Shown here piece after piece: positions 1 through 7,874 of a stretch of DNA of 64,000 nucleotides (its first letter is position 1; each line of letters starts with the position of its first letter). Where the stretch lies: contig MWTB01000002.1 in assembly GCA_002050275.1 (NCBI GenBank), forward strand, positions 351,176 to 415,175, written 5' to 3'. The notes under the pieces were generated by a model. The model did no database searches, was not told where the DNA came from, and saw nothing but the letters and a program-made list of their open reading frames with translations. Source of the stretch: Anaerolineae bacterium UTCFX1 (lineage in GTDB: Bacteria; Chloroflexota; Anaerolineae; Anaerolineales; Villigracilaceae). Made by a program: the position numbers and the translations under genes.

Positions 1-249
1 GGCGTGACTAAAAACAATCCGCTCTGCGACCAGGCGGAGTGGGCGCGCTCCGCCTTGACCGACATTACATCGTTTCGCTGGGCGCGTATCATCGCTTTCT
101 CGTGGTGGAACGAATGGTGGCAAAACGACGACAACCCTGCCAACGATACCACTATGCGCTTACAGGACAATCCTGAACTTTCTTCTGTCTTTCAGGAGTT
201 AGTAGGGAATAACCCCATTGTAATTGGACAACCCTCTCTTCTTCCATGA
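1..249 (+). CDS. C-terminal fragment, probable glycoside hydrolase (GH26/mannanase-like)
   Basis: This open frame enters from the left edge, so only the last 82 or so residues are visible. The GTG at 4 is just the first possible start codon inside the window and is probably internal. The segment has the Trp-rich stretch AFSWWNEWWQNDDNP followed by a short helix and the end of the protein. That pattern resembles the last strand and C-terminus of beta-mannanase-like TIM-barrel glycoside hydrolases, which act on extracellular polysaccharide. The family call rests on this short stretch only. No catalytic residue can be assigned, and it could be another TIM-barrel hydrolase. Confidence 0.45.
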   Translation, partial: GVTKNNPLCDQAEWARSALTDITSFRWARIIAFSWWNEWWQNDDNPANDTTMRLQDNPELSSVFQELVGNNPIVIGQPSLLP

Positions 250-285
250 CTAAACTGCCTCAAAGATTCATTTATTGCCATGAAC

Positions 286-339
286 GCTGACACTATAGCG
301 CAGCGAAGACGTCGTTCGCCGATGAACGACGGTGTCAGC
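286..339. other. Two-stage stem-loop upstream of the VanZ-like gene
   Basis: An outer 8-bp stem (GCTGACAC at 286-293, GTGTCAGC at 332-339) encloses a 16-nt side bulge and an inner 8-bp stem (CGTCGTTC at 310-317, GAACGACG at 324-331). The right arms of the two stems are contiguous. No T-tract follows on the plus strand. It may terminate the upstream hydrolase transcript or act as a leader structure for the gene at 365. Only the base pairing is seen directly. Confidence 0.4.
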
Positions 340-364
340 CTCAAAAGGACGCTTCGCGTGAATT

Positions 365-754
365 ATGCCTAAACAAACTAATGTATTGCGGTGGCTCCCC
401 GCGCTTTTCTTGATGGGGGTTATTTTTTGGTTTTCCTCTCAGCCTTCGAATGAACTGCCAAATTTCAGCTGGGCTGATACGCCGATTAAGAAACTGGCTC
501 ACGTCCTTGAATATGCGGCGCTGACGTTTTGCATTTGGTGGGCGCTGAGATTTCAGAGAAAATATCGCTGGCTGGCATGGTTGATTGCGGTTGCATACGC
601 CGCGACGGACGAATTTCACCAATCCTTTACGCCGGGCAGATTTCCCTCCGTGTGGGATGTGGCTATCTTTGACAACCTAGGGGCGCTTATCAGCGTATGG
701 ATCACGCAGCGCTTCTCAGGTAGAGGCAGCGAAAGCGTTTCGCGCGATCGTTAA
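365..754 (+). CDS. VanZ-like family membrane protein
   Basis: A 129-residue protein with about four hydrophobic segments (residues 9-25, 43-61, 66-81, 100-115). The family signature TDEFHQSFTPGR lies at residues 81-92 and is followed by D-x-x-x-N-x-x-G near 98-106, as in VanZ-like proteins. VanZ was first described with low-level teicoplanin resistance, but most stand-alone homologues have no proven role. An A/G-rich site (AAAAGGA) lies 15-20 nt before the ATG. The gene stands alone between the hydrolase tail and the convergent scpA. No resistance function should be inferred from this. Confidence 0.8.
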   Translation: MPKQTNVLRWLPALFLMGVIFWFSSQPSNELPNFSWADTPIKKLAHVLEYAALTFCIWWALRFQRKYRWLAWLIAVAYAATDEFHQSFTPGRFPSVWDVAIFDNLGALISVWITQRFSGRGSESVSRDR

Positions 755-783
755 TATTGGCTAACTCGCGCTCTCTTGCTTTG

Positions 784-1554
784 CTACTCAAACTCCAAAT
801 CCAACTCTTCGCCGTCTGTCCACTCGCCCGCACGATTAATTTCAATGTCAGCGAAGAGTTCGTCTTGTTGAGCGTCGATGCGATAACGCTTAATTAGTTC
901 GAGCATTGCCAGAAAGGTGACGACGATCTCCAATCGCGACGCGCCTCCGCCCACCAGCGTACGGAAAGTGACGCGTTGCGCTTCGCGCAAGATGGTCGCG
1001 ATCAGATCGATCTTTTCACGGATCGTCACGCGCGGCGGAGCGATCACAACCGCAAGGGGTTTCTTCTCTTTTTCGCGAGCGAAAGCCGCTTCTGCGGCGG
1101 CGACCAATTTCTCGAGCGTGAGATTGGTCAAATCTAATTTTGGCTCTACCTTCGGCGGCGGCGCGAGGCGGAGATGCGTTCGTAAGTTCGCGCCTTGTCG
1201 CGCCAACAGCCAACCGCCGACTTCTTTAAAGCGTTTATATAACTTCAACTGATCAACCAACGTCTGCCCAGTGTCTTCTTCGCCGGCTTCGCGCGCGGGC
1301 GGGCGCGGCAATAACGCCTCTGATTTAATTTGCAATAGTTTTGCGGCGATCACGAGGAACGCGGAAATTTCGTCCGCGCTGAGATCGCTTGAAGCGTTGA
1401 TGTACGCGAGGTACTGATCGGTCACGAGCGCAAGCGAAACAGCGGTAATATCCAATTCGGCGCGCTCAATGAGATCGAGCAATAGATCGAGCGGGCCCTC
1501 GTATATGGGCGTTTGGACGGTATAATTTAATTGGCGACCAAGCAGGTTTTCCAT
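784..1554 (-). CDS. scpA: Segregation and condensation protein A
   Basis: ScpA is the kleisin subunit that bridges the SMC ATPase heads and, with ScpB, forms the bacterial condensin used in chromosome organisation and segregation. The 256-residue product has the family's N-terminal hallmark YEGPLDLLLDLIERAELDI (residues 18-36), then a helical region, an Ala/Glu-rich central linker, and a C-terminal winged-helix-like segment (about 175-245) ending in an acidic tail. Length is normal. scpB does not follow it here: the convergent VanZ-like gene ends 30 bp away. The ATG lies 8 nt after a TATAAT box, so the mRNA is probably leaderless or nearly so. Confidence 0.93.
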   Translation of the reverse strand: MENLLGRQLNYTVQTPIYEGPLDLLLDLIERAELDITAVSLALVTDQYLAYINASSDLSADEISAFLVIAAKLLQIKSEALLPRPPAREAGEEDTGQTLVDQLKLYKRFKEVGGWLLARQGANLRTHLRLAPPPKVEPKLDLTNLTLEKLVAAAEAAFAREKEKKPLAVVIAPPRVTIREKIDLIATILREAQRVTFRTLVGGGASRLEIVVTFLAMLELIKRYRIDAQQDELFADIEINRAGEWTDGEELDLEFE

Positions 1555-1562
1555 GAAGCGAG

Positions 1563-1591
1563 ATTATAGTAGACTGGGCGGGTTTTGAAAA
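1563..1591 (-). promoter_or_regulatory. scpA promoter, sharing a palindromic -35 with moaC
   Basis: On the minus strand TATAAT (1568-1563) lies 17 nt from TTTTCA (1591-1586). The -35 belongs to the 13-bp palindrome GGTTTTGAAAACC at 1581-1593, which also supplies the -35 of the divergent moaC promoter. The scpA start codon follows the -10 box by 8 nt. Confidence 0.65.
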
Positions 1592-1613
1592 CCTGTCAAG
1601 TCTCAGATATAAT
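1585..1613 (+). promoter_or_regulatory. moaC promoter, leaderless
   Basis: TTGAAA (1585-1590), a 17-nt spacer and a perfect TATAAT (1608-1613). The moaC ATG is at 1620, where transcription would be expected to start, and no Shine-Dalgarno site lies between. This implies a leaderless mRNA. The -35 half overlaps that of the divergent scpA promoter. Confidence 0.75.
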
Positions 1614-1619
1614 CTCCCT

Positions 1620-2096
1620 ATGTCGAAGCTAACTCACCTTGACGAGCGCGGTAATGCAAAGATGGTGGATGTGAGTCGTAAACCGGACTCTGAACGAGTT
1701 GCGATTGCGCGCGGTGAAATTTGGATGAAGAAGACGACGCTGGATTTAATTTGCGCCGGACAAATTAAGAAAGGGGATGTCTTAACCGTCGCGCAGATCG
1801 CTGGAATCGCCGCCTCAAAACGAACCTCTGACTTGATTCCGCTTTGCCATCCTCTCTCGCTCTCGAACGTGGCTATAGATTTCACGCTGGACGAATCGCT
1901 GCCCGGCGTAATCGTCACCGCCTCTGTGAAAACTGTCGGCAAAACGGGCGCCGAGATGGAAGCGCTGACCGCCGTCTCTATTGCCGCGCTCACGATCTAC
2001 GATATGGCGAAAGCCGCCGAGAAAACGATGCGGATTCAAAATATCCGCTTGATTGAAAAGCATGGCGGGCAGAGCGGCGATGTGATAAACGAATAG
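1620..2096 (+). CDS. moaC: Cyclic pyranopterin monophosphate synthase
   Basis: MoaC converts the 3',8-cyclo-GTP made by MoaA into cyclic pyranopterin monophosphate, an early step in molybdenum cofactor synthesis in the cytosol. The 158-residue length is typical. Recognisable family blocks are [16 protein letters not shown] (residues 4-19), [11 protein letters not shown]-like [14 protein letters not shown] (74-87), the [18 protein letters not shown] region (104-121), and a C-terminal [12 protein letters not shown] (142-153). It is followed by moaD after 30 bp. moaA is not in the window. The start is fixed by the adjacent promoter, with the ATG at the predicted transcription start. Confidence 0.95.
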   Translation: MSKLTHLDERGNAKMVDVSRKPDSERVAIARGEIWMKKTTLDLICAGQIKKGDVLTVAQIAGIAASKRTSDLIPLCHPLSLSNVAIDFTLDESLPGVIVTASVKTVGKTGAEMEALTAVSIAALTIYDMAKAAEKTMRIQNIRLIEKHGGQSGDVINE

Positions 2097-2126
2097 ATAA
2101 ATACAATGTGCGTAGGCAGGTAGAGA

Positions 2127-2375
2127 ATGAATCGCGTAAAATTACTTTTTTTTGCCGCCCTCCGCGAGCGGATGGGAACCAGAACGCTGGATTTGGATTT
2201 GCCAGCGGATTTGACGATACGCGGGTTAAAAGACAAGTTTCTGGACGAATATCCAGAAATGAGCGAGTCTATGAAAAGCGTATTGGTCGCAGTAAATCGC
2301 GAATATGCGTCTGATGAAACGCTCATCCCATTGAATGCGGAGATCGGGTTATTTCCTCCCGTGTCTGGCGGGTGA
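2127..2375 (+). CDS. moaD: Molybdopterin synthase sulfur carrier subunit
   Basis: The small ubiquitin-like subunit of molybdopterin synthase. Its C-terminal glycine is activated by MoeB and thiocarboxylated to deliver sulfur to cyclic pyranopterin. The 82-residue protein has the beta-grasp pattern and ends in FPPVSGG, the required Gly-Gly tail. The ATG is preceded by an AGGTAGAGA site. Its TGA overlaps the GTG start of moaE, which is consistent with translational coupling of the two synthase subunits. Confidence 0.93.
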   Translation: MNRVKLLFFAALRERMGTRTLDLDLPADLTIRGLKDKFLDEYPEMSESMKSVLVAVNREYASDETLIPLNAEIGLFPPVSGG

Positions 2376-2851
2376 CTTTCAATATGCAATCTTACGATCT
2401 GCCAACTGTTTTTGCTATCATCGAAGACGAGATTGACTTAAATGTTCTGCTTGCGCGGATCACGCTCGTATCTACCGGCGCGGCGGCGATCTTTACCGGC
2501 ATAGTGCGCGGCGAGACCAAGCGCGGCGAAGAGCGTCAAACTGAATATCTCGAATATGAAGCGTATATTCCAATGGCAGAAGAGAAGATGAAGCAGGTTG
2601 CAGACGAAATCCGCGCGCAGTGGAGCGCGGTGGAGGGAATCGCCATTGTGCAGCGGATCGGCAAACTCTACCCGAAAACTCCAACGGTGTTAATCGCTTG
2701 TACTGCCGCGCATCGCGACACAGGCGTTTTTGAAGCCGCGCGATATGGAATTGACCGCCTCAAAGAAATTGTCCCGATTTGGAAGAAGGAAGTGAGTCCT
2801 GACGGAGGATTCTGGGTAGAGGGGGAGTATGCGCCTAAGGCGGGCGAGTAG
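2372..2851 (+). CDS. moaE: Molybdopterin synthase catalytic subunit
   Basis: MoaE forms the heterotetrameric synthase with MoaD and inserts two sulfurs into precursor Z to make molybdopterin. Family features seen are AAIFTGIVRGETKRG (about residues 33-49), LEYEAYIPMAEEKM (about 55-68), and the catalytic C-terminal stretch KEIVPIWKKE (about 131-140). Either the GTG at 2372, overlapping the moaD stop codon, or the ATG at 2384 could be the start. The overlap favours GTG. The 159-residue length is normal. It is the last gene of the moaCDE cluster, and about 100 bp separate it from fabF. Confidence 0.93.
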   Translation: MTFNMQSYDLPTVFAIIEDEIDLNVLLARITLVSTGAAAIFTGIVRGETKRGEERQTEYLEYEAYIPMAEEKMKQVADEIRAQWSAVEGIAIVQRIGKLYPKTPTVLIACTAAHRDTGVFEAARYGIDRLKEIVPIWKKEVSPDGGFWVEGEYAPKAGE

Positions 2852-2953
2852 GCTTTACTCCACTTTGTTTGGGACAGGGCGGGTTTCGTGACGAGCCGCC
2901 TAGATAAGTGTTAATGATAGTGTTCTTTTAGATTCGATCAATGGAGAGCGAAC

Positions 2954-4189
2954 ATGGAGAAAATTGTCATCACCGGTATGGGAACCGTAAACCCGTTAGG
3001 GTTGAATGTAAGCGAGTCTTGGAGCAATATCGTCAACGGCGTTTCGGGCGTGGGTCCGATAACGTTGTTCGACTCGAGTCGGCATAGCGTTCGTATTGCG
3101 GCGGAGGTGAAGAACTTCAAGCCCGAGGACTATATGGACGCGCGCGAAGCGCGGCGGCGCGACCGTTTTGAACAGTTAGGCGCGGCGGCGATCAAGCAGA
3201 CGCTTGACGATTCGGGATTAGAAATCACGGAAGCGAACGCTGCGCGCATTGGCGTAGTGGTTTCTTCTGCGATCGGCGGCTTAACTTCACTTGTAGATGC
3301 GATACTTATTAATGAGAAAGAAGGACCTCGACGCGTCAGCCCGTTTTTGATCCCGATGATGATGGCGAACGGCGCAGCGGGGTTATGCGCGATTGATCAT
3401 GGCATTAAGGGCCCATCGCTTTCGGTCGCTTCGGCGTGCGCTTCGGGCGCAGATGGGATTGGTATGGCGTGGATGATGTTGCGGGCGGGAATGATTGACG
3501 CGGCAATCGCTGGCGCGGCGGAGGCGACAGTCTGCTCTGTGGCGATTGCGGCGTTTGATCGCGTCGGCGCTATGTCGAGACGAAACGAGGATTATTCGAT
3601 GACGCCGCAGCCGTTTGACAAGAATCGCGATGGACTTGTGATGGGCGAAGGCGCGGCGACGTTGATGTTGGAGCGCGAGTCTTTTGCGAAGGCGCGCGGT
3701 GCGCGAATATTGGCTGAGATTGCCGGCTATGGCTCCACTGCAGACGCTTTCCATATTACTGCGCCGCATGAGAGCGGGGCGGGCGGAGCGGCGGCGATTC
3801 GTTTAGCGTTGGAAACGGCTGGCGCCGCTTTAGATGAAGTAGGTTACATCAATGCGCACGGCACAGGAACCGCATTGAACGATATGTCGGAGACGCGCGC
3901 GATTAAAGCCGCTTTTGGCGGGCAGGCGTATAAGATCCCGATCTCTTCTACCAAATCCATGACTGGGCATATTATGGGAGCGACCGGGGCGCTGGAGGCG
4001 ATTCTTTGCGTGCAGGCGGTGCGCGAAGGCATTCTGCCGCCCACGATTCATTACGAGACTCCCGACCCGGAATGCGATTTGGATTATATTCCGAATAAAG
4101 CGCGCGAGAAGAAGATTGCGCTGGCGATCAGCAACGCTTTTGGGTTTGGCGGTCATAATGCGGTGTTGGCAATACGAAAATACTCGTGA
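2954..4189 (+). CDS. fabF: 3-oxoacyl-[acyl-carrier-protein] synthase II
   Basis: A KAS II condensing enzyme, which elongates acyl-ACP with malonyl-ACP in type II fatty acid synthesis. At 411 residues it has normal length. The thiolase-fold catalytic triad is visible: Cys162 in SVASACASG, His302 in NAHGTGT, and His339 in SSTKSMTGHIMGATGALE with Lys334. It ends in FGFGGHNAVLAIRK, typical of FabF. A GGAG site sits 7 nt before the ATG. No other fab gene adjoins it, and the acyl carrier protein gene in this window is about 48 kb away. Confidence 0.95.
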   Translation: MEKIVITGMGTVNPLGLNVSESWSNIVNGVSGVGPITLFDSSRHSVRIAAEVKNFKPEDYMDAREARRRDRFEQLGAAAIKQTLDDSGLEITEANAARIGVVVSSAIGGLTSLVDAILINEKEGPRRVSPFLIPMMMANGAAGLCAIDHGIKGPSLSVASACASGADGIGMAWMMLRAGMIDAAIAGAAEATVCSVAIAAFDRVGAMSRRNEDYSMTPQPFDKNRDGLVMGEGAATLMLERESFAKARGARILAEIAGYGSTADAFHITAPHESGAGGAAAIRLALETAGAALDEVGYINAHGTGTALNDMSETRAIKAAFGGQAYKIPISSTKSMTGHIMGATGALEAILCVQAVREGILPPTIHYETPDPECDLDYIPNKAREKKIALAISNAFGFGGHNAVLAIRKYS

Positions 4190-4237
4190 AAGCCAGACTT
4201 TCCCTGTGAAGATCGCGAAATTCTTTTGGAAACCGAC

Positions 4238-4266
4238 TTGTCCGCTTGGAAAAGTCGTGCTATAAT
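4238..4266 (+). promoter_or_regulatory. rplS promoter
   Basis: TTGTCC (4238-4243), a 17-nt spacer and a perfect TATAAT (4261-4266). It gives a leader of about 47 nt that contains an AAGGAAG ribosome binding site ahead of the rplS ATG. Unlike several other genes here, this one is not leaderless. Confidence 0.7.
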
Positions 4267-4319
4267 CCGCCGTCGCTTAATAGAAATCAAACATTACTTA
4301 AGTTAAGGAAGAAAGTAAA

Positions 4320-4670
4320 ATGTCAAACGTATTACAAGCTCTCGACGCCGTTCGCAATGAAGCGATCCCCGCAATTCGCCCGGGCGATTCGGTCAGCGTC
4401 CATGTGAAGATCAAGGAAGGCGACCGCGAGCGCATTCAGGAATTTAAGGGCACCGTGATTCGGTTGCGTAAAGGCGGCTCTCAAGAAGCGGTTACGGTTC
4501 GTCGCATCGCTTCCAGCGGCGTGGGCGTAGAGCGCACATTCCCGTTGCGCTCGCCCCGCGTAAGCAAGATCGTCGTCGAGCGTCATAATCAAGTTCGTCG
4601 AGCGCAGTTGTATTTCATGCGCGGGCGCACTGGCAAGTCGGCTCGCCTTAAACAGAAGTTTGATAATTAA
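4320..4670 (+). CDS. rplS: 50S ribosomal protein L19
   Basis: L19 sits at the interface of the ribosomal subunits. The 116-residue protein carries the family motifs [58 protein letters not shown] and a basic tail [19 protein letters not shown]. It has its own promoter and is followed at once by a strong hairpin. The rpsP-rimM-trmD genes that often precede rplS are absent here. Confidence 0.97.
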   Translation: MSNVLQALDAVRNEAIPAIRPGDSVSVHVKIKEGDRERIQEFKGTVIRLRKGGSQEAVTVRRIASSGVGVERTFPLRSPRVSKIVVERHNQVRRAQLYFMRGRTGKSARLKQKFDN

Positions 4671-4677
4671 CGCACGA

Positions 4678-4712
4678 TAATGTCCCGCCGATTCAAAATC
4701 GGCGGGACATTA
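4678..4712 (+). terminator. Hairpin after rplS
   Basis: A perfect 16-bp inverted repeat (4678-4693 and 4697-4712) with a 3-nt loop starts 7 nt after the rplS stop codon. The stem core is TGTCCCGCCGATT. No clear T-tract follows, so termination or 3'-end stabilisation are both possible. Its right end merges into a TACAAT sequence (4711-4716) placed 7 nt before the next gene's ATG. Confidence 0.65.
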
Positions 4713-4723
4713 CAATTATAGAC

Positions 4724-5437
4724 ATGAAACCCCTGATTGGAATTACCACGCATATCTCGAACAACGAATTTAATCAAGCTCGCATTGTTTTGCATCAAGC
4801 ATATGTCGATGCGGTCATGCAGGCGGGCGGCGCGCCGGTATTAATTCCCTCTCGGTTAGCGGAAGATGGATGGGATGTTCTGTATGCGCGATTAGATGGT
4901 ATTCTCTTTTCAGGCGGAGGCGATATCGCTCTTGGCCATTTTCTTGGCGAGGCACACCCGCGTATTGGAGACGTCGAGCCTGAGCGCGATGCCATTGAAT
5001 TAAAGCTCGTTCGCGCCGCAGTGGAAGACGGCAAGCCGTTCCTCGGCATTTGTCGCGGATGTCAGATGGTGAATGTTGCGCTTGGCGGGACGTTATATAC
5101 ACATCTGCCGGATCAACTTCCCGGCGCTATGGATCATTCGTACCCGGGCAATTTAAGGCACACGCTGGCGCATCAAGTGAAGGTTGAAGAAGGAACGCGC
5201 TCTGCGGCCGTATTTGGCGAGCCAATCGTATGGGTGAACAGCCATCACCACCAAGGGCTTAAAGATATTGCACCTCCGCTCCAAGTCGCGGGTCGCGCGC
5301 CAGACGGACTTGTGGAAGTGGTGGAGTTGTCCGACCATCCCTTTGGACTCGCTGTGCAATGGCACCCCGAATGGTTGACGGATCAGCAACCGACGCGAAA
5401 TTTATTTAAGCGGTTTGTCGAAGCGGCGCAGGAATAA
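4724..5437 (+). CDS. Class I glutamine amidotransferase, PuuD-like (peptidase C26)
   Basis: A gamma-glutamyl hydrolase-type enzyme. The family includes gamma-glutamyl-GABA hydrolase PuuD. The 237-residue product has the nucleophile Cys110 in FLGICRGCQMVNVALGG, an oxyanion segment LFSGGGD (residues 61-67), and the His/Glu pair in AVQWHPEW near the C-terminus. The exact substrate cannot be read from sequence, since no polyamine catabolism genes adjoin. The ATG follows TACAAT (4711-4716) by 7 nt, suggesting a leaderless transcript from a promoter embedded in the rplS hairpin. A strong terminator follows the gene. Confidence 0.85.
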   Translation: MKPLIGITTHISNNEFNQARIVLHQAYVDAVMQAGGAPVLIPSRLAEDGWDVLYARLDGILFSGGGDIALGHFLGEAHPRIGDVEPERDAIELKLVRAAVEDGKPFLGICRGCQMVNVALGGTLYTHLPDQLPGAMDHSYPGNLRHTLAHQVKVEEGTRSAAVFGEPIVWVNSHHHQGLKDIAPPLQVAGRAPDGLVEVVELSDHPFGLAVQWHPEWLTDQQPTRNLFKRFVEAAQE

Positions 5438-5443
5438 CCAGTG

Positions 5444-5487
5444 AAGAGGGCGCTATCTTCCCTTAATAGCGCCCTCTTTTATTTTTT
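5444..5487 (+). terminator. Rho-independent terminator between convergent genes
   Basis: A 13-bp stem (AAGAGGGCGCTAT at 5444-5456 and its complement at 5466-5478) with a 9-nt loop is followed on the plus strand by TTATTTTTTC. It ends the glutamine amidotransferase transcript. The same stem lies directly after the stop codon of the minus-strand regulator, so it may also act for that gene, although no T-tract exists on that side. Confidence 0.85.
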
Positions 5488-6222
5488 CAGAAACTCCCCT
5501 TCGTATACATATCCGGTGCCGCGCACGCTGGAGATTTGATCGGCGAGCGCAGGAAACGCTTCAAGTTTGTAGCGCAGCCGGCTGATTAACGGACGCAGGA
5601 TTTCCGGCGCTTCGCGTTGAGAGGTATGATAGCCTTGGACGAGCAGAACGAATTCGCGGTGCGTATAGACGTGTCCCGGATTCTCGATCAGGATGCGCAA
5701 TAGGCGTCCTTCGGCAGGGGTAAGATGAGCGAGCGTATTCGCTTTGCGAATTAGTCGCCGCGAGAGATCGATGTGCGTTCCATCCGTTAAAATAATCTGT
5801 GCGACGCCTTCGTCAATTTCAGAAGCGGCTCTCCCGGTGTGCGCCTTCAGACGCGCCTCACGACGAAGGAGTCCCTTTTGAACGCTGGCGATTACTTGTG
5901 CCGGAGAGACGGGTTTGAGCAGATAATCATGGATGCGCAGGCGCAACGCTCGAATAGCCGATTCGGTGGATGCAAATGCGGTGAGTAAAATAACCTCGGT
6001 CTGCGGTGAAGTTTGATTAATCACTTGCACCACTTCCAAGCCGTCCATACCGGGCATACGCAGGTCTACGATCATTAATTCGATAGGATGCGTGCGCGCA
6101 TATTCGACGGCGGCTTGCCCGTTAGGCGCGGAGTTAACGACAAACCCCTCCAACTGTAAGATGTCGCTTAGCGATTGACGCGCTATCGGCTCATCGTCTA
6201 CGATCAGAATATTTGATTTCAT
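5479..6222 (-). CDS. Response regulator, receiver plus winged-helix output
   Basis: The 247-residue protein has a receiver domain (about residues 3-120) with the acidic pair at 9-10, phospho-acceptor Asp53 in MIVDLRMPGMDG, a switch Thr in ILLTAF and the conserved Lys in YLLKP. A C-terminal OmpR/PhoB-like winged helix (about 145-245) follows, including LTPAEGRLLRILIENPGHVYTH and a terminal hairpin VRGTGYVYEG. It is thus a DNA-binding output regulator. It is the last gene of a three-step minus-strand signalling cluster, and the two kinases upstream are the likely phosphodonors. Confidence 0.92.
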   Translation of the reverse strand: MKSNILIVDDEPIARQSLSDILQLEGFVVNSAPNGQAAVEYARTHPIELMIVDLRMPGMDGLEVVQVINQTSPQTEVILLTAFASTESAIRALRLRIHDYLLKPVSPAQVIASVQKGLLRREARLKAHTGRAASEIDEGVAQIILTDGTHIDLSRRLIRKANTLAHLTPAEGRLLRILIENPGHVYTHREFVLLVQGYHTSQREAPEILRPLISRLRYKLEAFPALADQISSVRGTGYVYEGEFLKK

Positions 6223-6254
6223 TATTTAACGTCTCCCTATATAAATAATATCGT

Positions 6255-7121
6255 TCACGCGCGATGAGCGGAATCGGCGTTCTTTTTAAGCGGTAAGAAC
6301 AGGCGAAAATGCGCTCCCGGCTTGCGATGGTCTACAAGGTCTAAGGCGCCGCCGTGCGCGGTAATGATATTGTAACTGACAGTCAGCCCTAAACCGGTGC
6401 CTCCTTCTTTTGTGCTGAAGAATGGTTCGAAGATATTGTTGCGCCGATCTTCAGGGACGCCGGGTCCGGTGTCGCTAAAGATAAATTCAATTCCATTGTC
6501 AATGCTGCGCGCGCTTATCTCCAATTCGCCGCCTGTGGGCAGCGCGTCGTGCGCGTTTAAAATCAGATTAATAAAAACTTGCTGAATTTGACCGTTGACT
6601 GCGTAGATCAATGGCAGCGATGCAGGAAAATTTGTTTTAATATGAATATTTCGCTGATGCAGCTGCTGCGAGGTAAGATTAAGCACATGTTGAAGCAATT
6701 CGAGCGCGTCTACGAATTCCATGTGCGCTGTGCCCGGACGATAAAACTCTAGCATGCGATGCATGGTCTTCATCAGACGATCTAGCTCGGCGCGCGCGAG
6801 ATCGAAATACTCTTTTCGTTTCTCTATGGAAAGGTCTTCGCGTCCGGCAAGATGCAGGCAATTTTGCACCGACTGAAGCGGGTTGTTCACTTCATGTGCG
6901 ATAGAGGCGGTCAACCTGCCAGCCGCGACCATTTTCTCGGCGCGCAGTAAAGCCTGTTGTGATTCTTCCACTTGCTGCAAAGTTTCGCGTAAATCGGCGT
7001 ATAAACGCGCATTTTCCATGGCGATCACCGCTTGCCTCGCTAAGACGAAGAATAGTTCCAGGTCTGCGCCGCGAAATTGCGCCTCCGAAGAGCTGCGCGC
7101 CGCGAACAATACGCTGTCCAT
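6255..7121 (-). CDS. Histidine kinase portion of a split REC-GAF-kinase protein
   Basis: The 288 residues start inside a GAF domain: MDSVLFAARSS then ELFFVLARQAVIAMENARLY, the last strand and helix of a GAF fold. A coiled coil, the H-box IAHEVNNPLQSVQNC, and a HATPase_c domain with N-box FINLILNAHDAL, G1 DTGPGV and G2 GGTGLGL follow. It is in the same reading frame as the preceding gene, with only TAA and three sense codons between them, and no Shine-Dalgarno site precedes its ATG. This piece therefore looks like the C-terminal half of one protein interrupted by an in-frame stop. Separate translation, readthrough or a sequencing error are alternatives. Confidence 0.85.
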   Translation of the reverse strand: MDSVLFAARSSSEAQFRGADLELFFVLARQAVIAMENARLYADLRETLQQVEESQQALLRAEKMVAAGRLTASIAHEVNNPLQSVQNCLHLAGREDLSIEKRKEYFDLARAELDRLMKTMHRMLEFYRPGTAHMEFVDALELLQHVLNLTSQQLHQRNIHIKTNFPASLPLIYAVNGQIQQVFINLILNAHDALPTGGELEISARSIDNGIEFIFSDTGPGVPEDRRNNIFEPFFSTKEGGTGLGLTVSYNIITAHGGALDLVDHRKPGAHFRLFLPLKKNADSAHRA

Positions 7122-7130
7122 GTTGGCGCG

Positions 7131-7874
7131 TTAAACTGGGATGAAGATAGCTGAGCCTAGACCGCTTTCTGAAAAGAGCGCTTGCGCCCGCGCTTCGCCC
7201 GGTCCTACAGCGTGAATGATCATGGGGTCTTTATCTTCTACGACGCGACGAATCAACTCATCGGCGGCGGGGTTTGTCTGAATCGGGAGCGCCTTTCCGA
7301 TTTGAGTAAGCGCGGTTATTGCGTCGCGTTCGACTCGATAATAGGCGGCGTTGGAGCAACGCAAGTGATCTTGGATCGCCGAAAGGATGAGGTCGAGCAG
7401 TTTTTCTTGGTCGGTCTCGGCGAACAATGTTTCGGTGACGTCAAACAGCGGACGCAACGCCTGCACGCGTGCCGCATCGCGTTTTCGATAATTATCGCTG
7501 AGCGCTTGTTGCGCCGCCTGTACCAATTCATCGCCTGTTTCGAAGGGTTTGAGCAACAACCCATCTACGCCTTGGCGGAGGGCTCGGACGGCGGTTTCGA
7601 CGGTTCCGAAACCGGTCATCACCAGCACAGCGATATCCGGTTGCAGGATTTTTGCGCGCGCGATCACGTCGAATCCATCCACTTCAGGCATACGGATATC
7701 TACGAGCAGTAAGTTAATGCGCGTTTTTTGAATGCGCTCGATTGCTGCGCGCGGATCGGTCAGGGCGGTTACTTGATAACCCGCGCGACTCAGTACGCGT
7801 TCGCACAATGCCGTAATGCCGGCTTCGTCATCTACGACGAGTATGGATGCGGATGGGGGAGAGGCGACGTTCAT
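7131..7874 (-). CDS. Receiver-GAF portion of a split REC-GAF-kinase protein
   Basis: The N-terminal half carries a receiver domain (ILVVDDEAG, phospho-acceptor Asp in LLLVDIRMPEVDG, switch Thr in VLVMTGFG, Lys in LLLKPF), then a linker and most of a GAF domain that stops abruptly at IFIPV. The missing last strand and helix are encoded immediately downstream in the same frame. The ATG at 7874 overlaps the TGA of the upstream kinase gene as ATGA, which favours it over the in-frame ATG at 7886. The whole frame 6255-7874 would read as a 540-codon hybrid sensor kinase lacking a transmembrane segment. Confidence 0.82.
   Translation of the reverse strand: MNVASPPSASILVVDDEAGITALCERVLSRAGYQVTALTDPRAAIERIQKTRINLLLVDIRMPEVDGFDVIARAKILQPDIAVLVMTGFGTVETAVRALRQGVDGLLLKPFETGDELVQAAQQALSDNYRKRDAARVQALRPLFDVTETLFAETDQEKLLDLILSAIQDHLRCSNAAYYRVERDAITALTQIGKALPIQTNPAADELIRRVVEDKDPMIIHAVGPGEARAQALFSESGLGSAIFIPV

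Noticed and set aside
365-754. Glycopeptide resistance locus because of VanZ similarity
   Set aside because: No vanH, vanA, vanX or vanRS genes are nearby. VanZ-like proteins are common and mostly of unknown role.
1568-1605. TTGACA upstream of the scpA -10 box
   Set aside because: A perfect TTGACA exists on the minus strand but 25 nt from TATAAT, too far. The palindromic TTTTCA at 17 nt fits better.
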